A program made the translations under genes and the position numbers. Below are positions 1 through 6,046 of a DNA stretch of 12,607 nucleotides, piece after piece. The stretch covers positions 1 to 12,607 of the forward strand of contig JAZNEY010000085.1 of NCBI GenBank assembly GCA_045588795.1. Direction: 5' to 3'. How positions within the stretch are numbered: position 1 is the first letter of the stretch; every line of letters begins with the position of its first letter. This stretch comes from UMGS1908 sp045588795. GTDB lineage: Bacteria; Bacillota; Clostridia; Christensenellales; UBA1242. Below the pieces are notes generated by a model. It was not told the DNA's origin, made no database searches, and saw only the letters and a program-made list of their open reading frames with translations.

Positions 1-145
1 CGTATATATCACCACACATATCAAGAAGTTTTGCTTTTTCTACATCAAAAACCCCAATTTTTTCAAGTGCTTTTCTGTTTGGCTCTAAAAAAGAATTACA
101 CATAATGAGGGTGTTATCAAGGTCAAAGATAATACGCTTTATCAT
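1..145 (-). CDS. HAD-superfamily hydrolase, N-terminal fragment
   Basis: Only the first 48 codons are in the window; the gene continues past position 1. It starts at the ATG read from 145 on the minus strand, with a strong ribosome binding site (AAGGAGA, complement of 151-157) five bases upstream. The protein begins MIKRIIFDLDNTLI. This is the HAD motif I (DxDxT), with the nucleophile Asp and the acid/base Asp near residues 8 and 10. HAD enzymes are mostly cytoplasmic phosphatases or related phosphotransferases. The cap domain and motifs II-IV lie outside the window, so the substrate cannot be inferred. The gene is divergent from ileS and has its own promoter. The family call is firm; the exact function is unknown. 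Confidence 0.85.
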   Translation of the reverse strand, partial: MIKRIIFDLDNTLIMCNSFLEPNRKALEKIGVFDVEKAKLLDMCGDIY

Positions 146-176
146 TTAAATCTCCTTTGAATAGGTTATTAACACT

Positions 177-205
177 ATTTTAACAAAATTATAACAAATA
201 TGCAA
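177..205 (-). promoter_or_regulatory. Promoter for the HAD hydrolase gene
   Basis: Read on the minus strand, a -35 box TTGCAT (complement of 200-205) is followed after exactly 17 bases by a -10 box TAAAAT (complement of 177-182). This matches the vegetative sigma-A pattern and would start transcription near 170, about 25 bases before the gene's ATG. The call rests on sequence match and position only. Confidence 0.55.
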
Positions 206-236
206 AATGAAAATTAATGTTTTATTTATTTCCTAG

Positions 237-265
237 TTGACAAAAATCAATATAAATGCTAAAAT
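237..265 (+). promoter_or_regulatory. Promoter of the T-box/ileS transcript
   Basis: A perfect TTGACA -35 box (237-242) is followed by a 17-base spacer and a TAAAAT -10 box (260-265). Transcription should start near 272, just before the structured T-box leader. It is divergent from the HAD promoter, and the two -35 boxes are about 30 bases apart. Confidence 0.75.
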
Positions 266-271
266 TGACCT

Positions 272-520
272 AGAAAATTTGATAAATGCGATTGAAGTAG
301 GACACGGTTAATTTTGTCTCATAATTAAAAGAGAGTCGGGAGAGGTGAAAGCCGATATTATGAAAAAATTAATTATCACCTAACGAGCAGAGTTCTTGAA
401 TAAAGTAGGGAACTTCGGGTGCTTCCCGTAACAGAAGCGGGGTATGATTGTGCCCTTTACTAATTTTTGAGTGGTAATACTATAAGTGTTCTCAATAATT
501 AAGGAGAACACTTTTTTTAT
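272..520 (+). promoter_or_regulatory. T-box riboswitch leader, isoleucine type
   Basis: The leader binds uncharged tRNA and lets transcription into ileS proceed only when charging is low. Visible T-box parts, in order: the AGTA segment (296-299) on the 5' side of Stem I; a Stem I helix TTAATTTT (308-315) with AAAATTAA (365-372); the conserved distal Stem I segment, AGAG followed by TCGG (336-339) paired to CCGA (352-355) around a GGTGAAAG loop; a specifier region with the Ile codon ATC (375-377) followed by ACC and then GAGC; a GCTTC/GAAGC helix (421-425 with 434-438) followed by GGGG that can pair with loop Cs, as in the Stem IIA/B pseudoknot; an antiterminator with the tRNA-binding TGGT (472-475); and an overlapping terminator. 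ATT overlaps the ATC codon, but both encode Ile, matching the downstream gene. The Stem I pairings were drawn by eye and not folded by program. Confidence 0.88.
484..518 (+). terminator. T-box attenuator terminator before ileS
   Basis: A perfect 10-bp stem (484-493 with 504-513), a ten-base loop and a U-tract (512-518) form an intrinsic terminator. Its 5' arm overlaps the 3' half of the alternative antiterminator, TTGAG (467-471) with CTCAA (491-495), so the two structures exclude each other. This is the standard T-box switch, placed directly upstream of the ileS ribosome binding site. Confidence 0.9.
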
Positions 521-535
521 TAAAAGGAGAGAAAA

Positions 536-3500
536 ATGGAAAAAGAAAATGCATCTTTAGATTTTATCAAGGTTGAACACGAAATGCTTGATTTTTGGAA
601 GAAGAATAAGTGTTTTGAAAAACTAGTGGAAAAGAACAAAAATGGAAAGCGTTTTAGATTTTTAGATGGACCGGCTACTGCAAATAACAGGCTAGGAGTG
701 CATCACTTTTGGGGAAGAACTTTAAAAGATATTAACATTAAATATCACGCATTAAAGGGCGAAAGTCAACAATTCCAAAATGGATTTGATGCACAAGGAC
801 TTTGGGTTGAGGTTAATGTTGAAAAAGAACTTGGGCTTAATGGAAAGCCTGAAATTTTAAAGTATGGCCTTGATAAATTTACTAATAAATGTATGGAAAG
901 AGTTCAATATTTTGGTAATGAAATGACAAACCAAAGTATAAGACTTGGACAATGGATGGACTGGGATAACTCATACTACACAAACACAGATGAAAATATT
1001 TTAGGCATTTGGCATTTTTTGAAAAAATGTGCTGAAAATGGTTGGATTGTTAAGAAAAATAGACCAATGGTATGGTGCCCAAGATGCGGAACAAGTTTGA
1101 GCGACCACGAAATGAGCAACAGTTATTCAGAAGTTGAACATACTGCAATTTACTTGAAGTTGCCAATTATTGGAAAAGATTTTAAAATGGTTGCTTGGAC
1201 AACAACTCCTTGGACGCTTACAGCAAATGTGGCTCTTGCTGTTAATCCTGAAATGGATTATTCACTTGTAAAATTAATTTCAACAGGTGAAAAACTAGTT
1301 ATGGGTGCAAACGCTGTTAAAAGGGTTTTGAAAGGTGATGCAGAAGTTATTGAAACATTTAAAGGTATTGACCTAGTTGGTTTAACCTATGAAACTTGTT
1401 TCCCTGAACTATCTGAACAACAATTTGAACACCGCGTTGTTGCGTGGGAAGATGTTGCAGAACTTGAGGGCTCTGGTGTTGTTCATATTGCTCCGGGTTG
1501 TGGTGCGGAGGACTTTGAACTTGGACTAAAAGAAGATTTACCACAAATTTGTCCAATAGATGAGCAAGGTGTGCTTCTTCCAAACACAGGTTTTGTCGCT
1601 GGAAAGAAAACCACAGATGTTGTTGATGATGTTGTAAACAGATTAAAGTCAGACAACAAGTTGCTTTATTCTCATAAACACAAACATAGCTACGCACATT
1701 GTTGGAGATGTAAAACAGATATAGTTTATAAACTTGTCAGTGCTTGGTACATTAAAATGGACGACATTAGACCATTAGCGTTAAAAGCGATTGAAGATGT
1801 AAACTTCTCTCCTGCATATGCAAAGAAGAGAATGGTAGACTGGTTAAATAATATGGGGGATTGGAATATATCTCGTTCAAGATTTTATGGGCTTCCACTG
1901 CCATTCTACATTTGTGAAAAGTGCGGAAAGGTTCATGTGATTGGCTCTCTTGAAGAACTTAAAGAAAGAGCAGTGAATCCAGAAGAAGTGGACAAATTGC
2001 CACACTTGCACAGACCTTGGATAGATAATGTTAAAGTAAAATGTGAATGCGGGGCAGTTGCAAACAGAATTCCAGAAGTTGGTGATGTTTGGCTTGACGC
2101 TGGTATTACTCCATTTTCAACTAAAAAATATTTTACAGACAAAGAATATTTCAACAACAATTTCCCAAGCGATTATGTTTGTGAGATGATTGAACAAATA
2201 AAACTTTGGTTCTATTCATTATTGATTATGAGTGTTGTGTTGACAGGAAAAGCGCCATATAAAAATCTTTTAACATATCAATATGTAAAAGATGAAAATG
2301 GAAATGAGTTTCATAAAAGTGGTGGAAATTCTTTGGAGGCAGATATTTTTGCTGAAAAAGTCGGCGCTGATGCAATAAGATATTTATATGGGTCAGCAAA
2401 TCCAACTAACGATATGAGATTTGGAACGCCTCTTACAGATGAAGCAAGAAGAAAGATGATTGCGTTCTGGAATATTTACACATTCTTCAACACTTATGCT
2501 TGTATTGATAACCCAGATATTGCAAATTACAAACTAAATGAGAAAAATCTTCAAGTAACAGACAAATGGTTAATTCAAAGCATAAATGAGTTTGTTGAAA
2601 AATCAGATAAGAACTATTCAGAATATAACAATTTCCTTGTGGTAAAAGATTTTGAAAAATTGGTTGATGATATTTCAAACTTCTATATTAGAGTAAACAG
2701 AAAGAGATTTTGGAAAGCAGAAGAAAAAGAAGATCAAATGACTGCATACTGGTGTTTATACTATGCAATCAAGAAATTGGTTCAAGTTATGACTCCCGTA
2801 ATCCCATTCATATGTGAATATATCTGGCAAAGAGGAATTCGTGAAATTGAAAAGAATGAGGCAGAATCTATTATGCTTGCAGGGTTTGCTAGTAAGATTG
2901 ATTGCAAAGATTTCTCAAATGTTTCAAAAGATGTTGAAGTTGCAAGACAAATTATCACACTCGCTCAAAGACTTAGAAATGAAAATCAAATAAAAATTAA
3001 GCAACCACTAAGAACTATGTTTGTTGTTGGTGATGAAAGTGTTAAGAGGGCAACTGCACAATTGAATGATATTATCACAAGTGAGCTTAACATTAAAGAG
3101 GTTTTAGTTGAACAAGACAATTCAAAGTTTAATGATGAGTACTTGGGAGTTGACTTTAAAAAGGCGGGTGCAATTTTAAAGGGCGAAGTTCAAAAGCTAA
3201 AGGTATTACTTGGAACTTTAAGTGATGAAGAAATGGCAAAGGCTGTTGCAGGATATAAAAATGGAAGTGTTAGCGTTGGTGAATTTGAGAACCTATCAAG
3301 CGAAATTTTCGTTATTCAAAGCAAGCCAAAAGCTGAGTTTGTAATTATTGCAGACAATGGAATAACAGTTGTACTTGATACTACGATTGATGAAAACTTG
3401 ATGCTAGAAGGACTATTTAGAGAGGTTGTAAGGTCTGCTCAAATGCTAAGAAAGGAAGCAAACTTTAAAATTGAGCAACGCATATTAATTGATATCACCT

Positions 3501-3664
3501 CTAACAGTGAAGAGATTAACAAAATGCTTGGAATGTTCAAGAATAAATTGATGGAAGATGTGCTTGCAAAAGATTTCTGTAACATTGAAAATCCTGACAT
3601 TGAAAAGACTGTTGAGATAGCTGGCGACAGTGTAAACTTTAAGTTGAAAGCATTAAATATGTAA
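536..3664 (+). CDS. ileS: Isoleucyl-tRNA synthetase, divergent class I form
   Basis: It charges tRNA-Ile with isoleucine in the cytoplasm. The 1042-residue length fits IleRS. The start is supported by AAGGAGA (524-530) five bases upstream. The Rossmann catalytic core begins near residue 43. The HIGH position reads GVHH (54-57) and the KMSKS position reads HKSGGN (593-598), both far from the textbook motifs. The CP1 editing domain carries WTTTPWTL (221-228) and HIAPGCGAEDF (317-327) with the conserved editing Asp at 326. Cysteine pairs CPRC (181-184), CWRC (389-392), CEKC (460-463) and CEC (503-505) look like zinc sites. DVWLDAGITPFS (517-528) replaces the usual DVWFDSGSTPF. The anticodon-binding helical region fills the C-terminal third. 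The GVHH and DAGI features recall a divergent IleRS clade I know from Chloroflexota and some other bacteria. The Ile-type T-box supports the amino-acid assignment independently. It is transcribed alone, with a terminator following. Confidence 0.93.
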   Translation: MEKENASLDFIKVEHEMLDFWKKNKCFEKLVEKNKNGKRFRFLDGPATANNRLGVHHFWGRTLKDINIKYHALKGESQQFQNGFDAQGLWVEVNVEKELGLNGKPEILKYGLDKFTNKCMERVQYFGNEMTNQSIRLGQWMDWDNSYYTNTDENILGIWHFLKKCAENGWIVKKNRPMVWCPRCGTSLSDHEMSNSYSEVEHTAIYLKLPIIGKDFKMVAWTTTPWTLTANVALAVNPEMDYSLVKLISTGEKLVMGANAVKRVLKGDAEVIETFKGIDLVGLTYETCFPELSEQQFEHRVVAWEDVAELEGSGVVHIAPGCGAEDFELGLKEDLPQICPIDEQGVLLPNTGFVAGKKTTDVVDDVVNRLKSDNKLLYSHKHKHSYAHCWRCKTDIVYKLVSAWYIKMDDIRPLALKAIEDVNFSPAYAKKRMVDWLNNMGDWNISRSRFYGLPLPFYICEKCGKVHVIGSLEELKERAVNPEEVDKLPHLHRPWIDNVKVKCECGAVANRIPEVGDVWLDAGITPFSTKKYFTDKEYFNNNFPSDYVCEMIEQIKLWFYSLLIMSVVLTGKAPYKNLLTYQYVKDENGNEFHKSGGNSLEADIFAEKVGADAIRYLYGSANPTNDMRFGTPLTDEARRKMIAFWNIYTFFNTYACIDNPDIANYKLNEKNLQVTDKWLIQSINEFVEKSDKNYSEYNNFLVVKDFEKLVDDISNFYIRVNRKRFWKAEEKEDQMTAYWCLYYAIKKLVQVMTPVIPFICEYIWQRGIREIEKNEAESIMLAGFASKIDCKDFSNVSKDVEVARQIITLAQRLRNENQIKIKQPLRTMFVVGDESVKRATAQLNDIITSELNIKEVLVEQDNSKFNDEYLGVDFKKAGAILKGEVQKLKVLLGTLSDEEMAKAVAGYKNGSVSVGEFENLSSEIFVIQSKPKAEFVIIADNGITVVLDTTIDENLMLEGLFREVVRSAQMLRKEANFKIEQRILIDITSNSEEINKMLGMFKNKLMEDVLAKDFCNIENPDIEKTVEIAGDSVNFKLKALNM

Positions 3665-3670
3665 CAAAAG

Positions 3671-3697
3671 AGGGTAGAGAAACATTTCTCTACCTTT
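3671..3697 (+). terminator. Intrinsic terminator after ileS
   Basis: GGTAGAGAA (3673-3681) pairs perfectly with TTCTCTACC (3686-3694) around an ACAT loop. One further G-U and one A-U pair extend the base. Only three Ts follow directly, so the U-tract is weak. It lies seven bases after the ileS stop. Confidence 0.7.
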
Positions 3698-3700
3698 CTC

Positions 3701-3729
3701 TTGACAAAGAATTAATAAATGATTAGAAT
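3701..3729 (+). promoter_or_regulatory. Promoter of the flippase-like gene
   Basis: A perfect TTGACA (3701-3706), an exact 17-base spacer and TAGAAT (3724-3729, 5 of 6 consensus bases) lie just after the ileS terminator. The start of transcription would be near 3736, giving a short leader of about 20 bases. Confidence 0.75.
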
Positions 3730-3753
3730 AATGATATTATTAAAAGGAATGGG

Positions 3754-5100
3754 GTGTTTATGGACAATAACATAGATGATATACAGATATCGAATGACAC
3801 AATTGAACAGCGGTCAGAAGTTTGCCATAAAGCATCTAATCAAACGAGTGAGGACACATTATCTGGGCTAAATGAGATGATTGATTCAATGAAAAACTTG
3901 AATGCTGTCGACAATGATGGTGACGAAATTTTAAATGAAAACATCATTAAAGAAAAACTCAAAGAGGTCGCTGTTAAGTCTGAGCCTCAAAAGAAACGAA
4001 AAAGCAATCTTACAAGTTTGTTATTGCTGGCGGTTAATATTGTTTTGGTTTATCTTCTTGCAAGTTCGCTCTTTAAAAGTGCAGAAGATGCATCAATTGC
4101 AAACCTTATCAGTGAGCAGGGGGCAAGGCTTAAATATTTATCATATGGACTATTGCTTTTTGCAATTGTAATGATTTGCGACAGCATTTTATTATCATTA
4201 ATTTTAAAAATGACAACTGGAAGATTTAGGCCTTTTGTTGGGTACAAAACAAGTGCAATTGGGAAATATTATGAAGCAATAACTCCATTAAGTGCGGGCG
4301 GTCAACCATCACAAATTGTTTATCTTGCCAAAAGAGGGGTGTCTCCGGGTGTTGCTACAAGTATTCCTCTTATAAGGGTGATGCTTATAAACATAGCAAC
4401 AATAATCTTAGCAACCATTATGTTTGTTTTTGTGGTTCCTAAAATTGAAGCAACGAACAGTTTTATGGCAATACTCTATGGTCTTTTAAAGATACTTGCG
4501 TATGTTGGGCTAGTTGTCAATTTATTTTTCTTGATAGACATTGTAATTGTTGGAAGCAGTAAGACTGTTGGACGCTCACTTGCAAGAAATTTGATAAGAA
4601 TAGGTACAAAGCTAAGGATTATAAAAAATTATCGAGAATCATACAAAAAGCTAATGAATCAAGTAACAGAATATCAAAATTCTATGGCATATTTAAAAAA
4701 ACATTTTATAATCGCGATAGGTTTAGTATTATTGGTTTTGGTTGAGATTTTAGCACTTGCAAGTGTTCCGTTTGTTGTATCTATTGGTTTAACAAATATA
4801 AACTTCTGGTCTAGCAATCAATTCTTAGAATTTTATTTTGAGTGTTTAGCAAAATATTACATTTGCTATATGGCATCATCATACATTCCACTTCCAGGTG
4901 GAACCGGAATGATGGAAATAAGTTTTGTTATATTGTTTAGTAGTGTAATTGGTTCAAACTTTGTTGTATGGGGATTTTTACTTTGGAGAGTCTTGAGTTA
5001 TTATATTTTGATAATTCAAGGATTCGGCATCACGATTGGTGATATGCTTGTTTCAACATTTAAAAGAAACAAAAAAACTGCATCTTTAAACAAAGAATAA
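3754..5100 (+). CDS. Flippase-like integral membrane protein (LPG synthase TM / YbhN type)
   Basis: This is a polytopic membrane protein of the family that includes the transmembrane half of MprF, YbhN and AglD. Members flip or synthesise lipids or lipid-linked glycans, but the substrate of this one is unknown. About eight hydrophobic segments are visible, near residues 86-107, 129-151, 205-229, 239-262, 318-345, 360-378, 388-410 and 411-430. Family signatures are ITPLSAGGQPSQ (176-187) and SSYIPLPGGTGMME (375-388). No C-terminal lysyl-transferase domain is present, so this is not a full MprF. The first 80 or so residues form an acidic, hydrophilic, probably cytoplasmic tail ending in a basic KKRKS stretch. 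The start is GTG 3754, with AAAGGA (3743-3748) five bases upstream; ATG 3760 is in frame two codons later and is the alternative. The gene is flanked by its own promoter and terminator. Confidence 0.88.
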   Translation: MFMDNNIDDIQISNDTIEQRSEVCHKASNQTSEDTLSGLNEMIDSMKNLNAVDNDGDEILNENIIKEKLKEVAVKSEPQKKRKSNLTSLLLLAVNIVLVYLLASSLFKSAEDASIANLISEQGARLKYLSYGLLLFAIVMICDSILLSLILKMTTGRFRPFVGYKTSAIGKYYEAITPLSAGGQPSQIVYLAKRGVSPGVATSIPLIRVMLINIATIILATIMFVFVVPKIEATNSFMAILYGLLKILAYVGLVVNLFFLIDIVIVGSSKTVGRSLARNLIRIGTKLRIIKNYRESYKKLMNQVTEYQNSMAYLKKHFIIAIGLVLLVLVEILALASVPFVVSIGLTNINFWSSNQFLEFYFECLAKYYICYMASSYIPLPGGTGMMEISFVILFSSVIGSNFVVWGFLLWRVLSYYILIIQGFGITIGDMLVSTFKRNKKTASLNKE

Positions 5101-5114
5101 ATATAATGAATAAG

Positions 5115-5148
5115 AAACATCTGTTTTATAGTTTTACAGATGTTTTTT
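5115..5148 (+). terminator. Intrinsic terminator after the flippase-like gene
   Basis: AAACATCTGT (5115-5124) pairs perfectly with ACAGATGTTT (5136-5145) around an 11-base loop, followed by Ts to 5148 and a second T-run after one AT. It lies 14 bases after the flippase stop. It also argues against starting the next gene at the in-frame ATG 5106, which would put the hairpin inside the coding region. Confidence 0.88.
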
Positions 5149-5216
5149 ATTTTTTGTGTTTAAATTTTGTTTTTGTGTCTACACTTAAGTTATTAAAAAA
5201 CGGAGTGTGTAGAAAT

Positions 5217-5885
5217 ATGAAAAATAAAAACGGTTTAACCTTTGGTCAAAGATTTAAAATTTTCCTAAAGAAGAATGGATTTGCAATTACAGTAACAGCT
5301 TGTGCGGTGTTTTTGGTTGTGGCACTTGCGGTAACTGCTGTTATAAAAACCAATCAAAACAAATTGCTTAATATGGATATAGACCCGCCTATGGTTGAAA
5401 ATGGTGGGCAAGATGATGTTATGGCAGATATACCACAACAAGAAATGAAACCTGTTGCAAGTGATGATGTTTTAACATTTATTATGCCAGTAAAAAATTA
5501 CACCATTGGAACAAATTTTGTGAATGATGATGTGGTTTACAACCAAACAATGAATGAGTGGTCGACTCACGAGGGTATCGATTTTGTAACAGCAAACCCA
5601 GAAGCGGTTGTTGCAACGGCTGATGGTGTGGTTGAAAGTGTTGAATATGACCCCTTAGAGGGAACAATAATTATTATAAGACATACAGATGAATTAAAAT
5701 CTGTATATAAGTCATTATCGCAAAATGTAGAAGTTTCTGTTGGTCAAGAGGTAAAAGCGGGAGATGTAATTGGGGAAACAGGAACTAGTGCTTCTAGCGA
5801 GGCTGGGATTGGTAATCATTTGCATTTTGAAATGCTTGAAAATGACACCAAAGTAAATCCATTTGATTTTATTTCAGACAAATAG
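5217..5885 (+). CDS. Membrane-anchored M23/LytM-domain protein, SpoIIQ-like
   Basis: The protein has 222 residues from ATG 5217. An ATG at 5106 is in frame but precedes the upstream terminator, so I reject it. GGAG (5202-5205) is a distant ribosome binding site. A single membrane segment (about 23-43) follows a basic N-terminus, so the rest should be outside the membrane. The LytM/M23 domain spans about 88-218. The metal-site motif HEGID (His118, Asp122) and HLHFE (His201, His203) are present. In most M23 peptidases a YxHL motif supplies another active-site His; here it reads YKSL (164-167). The stretch VYKSLSQ...V..G..V..G.VIG closely resembles SpoIIQ of spore formers. SpoIIQ is the forespore half of the SpoIIQ-SpoIIIAH channel. 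A peptidoglycan endopeptidase or a generic envelope LytM factor is the alternative. I saw no clear promoter, including no obvious sigma-F site. A terminator follows. Confidence 0.82.
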   Translation: MKNKNGLTFGQRFKIFLKKNGFAITVTACAVFLVVALAVTAVIKTNQNKLLNMDIDPPMVENGGQDDVMADIPQQEMKPVASDDVLTFIMPVKNYTIGTNFVNDDVVYNQTMNEWSTHEGIDFVTANPEAVVATADGVVESVEYDPLEGTIIIIRHTDELKSVYKSLSQNVEVSVGQEVKAGDVIGETGTSASSEAGIGNHLHFEMLENDTKVNPFDFISDK

Positions 5886-5892
5886 GTAAAAT

Positions 5893-5918
5893 AAGCTCCA
5901 AAACTTGGGGCTTTTTTT
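5893..5918 (+). terminator. Intrinsic terminator after the M23 gene
   Basis: AAGCTCCAA (5893-5901) pairs with TTGGGGCTT (5905-5913) with one G-U pair and an AAC loop. Seven Ts (5912-5918) follow the GGGGC. It lies eight bases after the stop codon. Confidence 0.88.
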
Positions 5919-5963
5919 ATTTTAAAATTTTTTTAGAAAATAATCGCACACGGGGTTTTTTGT

Positions 5964-5993
5964 TTGACTAAATATTTTAAATTAGTATATACT
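5964..5993 (+). promoter_or_regulatory. Promoter of the large surface-protein gene
   Basis: TTGACT (5964-5969), an 18-base spacer and TATACT (5988-5993) form a good sigma-A-type promoter. A second perfect TATAAT lies at 6005-6010 with only a weak -35 (TTAGTA, 5982-5987), so a tandem or alternative start is possible. The first -10 lies inside an 18-bp palindrome. Confidence 0.6.
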
Positions 5994-5997
5994 AATT
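5980..5997. repeat. 18-bp perfect palindrome, candidate operator
   Basis: AATTAGTATATACTAATT reads identically on both strands. It covers the TATACT -10 box of the surface-protein promoter and the possible -35 of the second one. A dimeric repressor bound here would block RNA polymerase. It has no GC-rich core or U-tail, so it is not a terminator. AT-rich sequence raises the odds of chance palindromes, but 18 bases without a mismatch is long. Confidence 0.5.
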
Positions 5998-6046
5998 GTA
6001 AATTTATAATAGTATGTCTTGAATTATATGAATTGGAAGAGGTACA

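Noticed and set aside
1359..1697. Minus-strand open frame inside ileS
   Set aside because: It is antisense to a conserved synthetase, rich in Gln, His and Leu from reversed codons, with no ribosome binding site or family motif. The same applies to the other short frames inside the genes.
3754..5100. Full MprF lysyl-phosphatidylglycerol synthase
   Set aside because: Only the membrane region is present; the C-terminal lysyl-transferase domain is missing and the protein ends after the last helix.
5178..5213. Inverted repeat TCTACAC / GTGTAGA flanking the M23 ribosome binding site
   Set aside because: Only seven bp with a 22-base loop in AT-rich DNA; the GGAG would be in the loop. It may be chance, and there is not enough to claim regulation.
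5106..5216. Upstream in-frame ATG giving a 37-residue longer M23 protein
   Set aside because: It would place the flippase terminator hairpin and its U-tract inside the coding region, and it has no ribosome binding site. The methionine at 5217 gives a normal basic N-terminus before the membrane segment.
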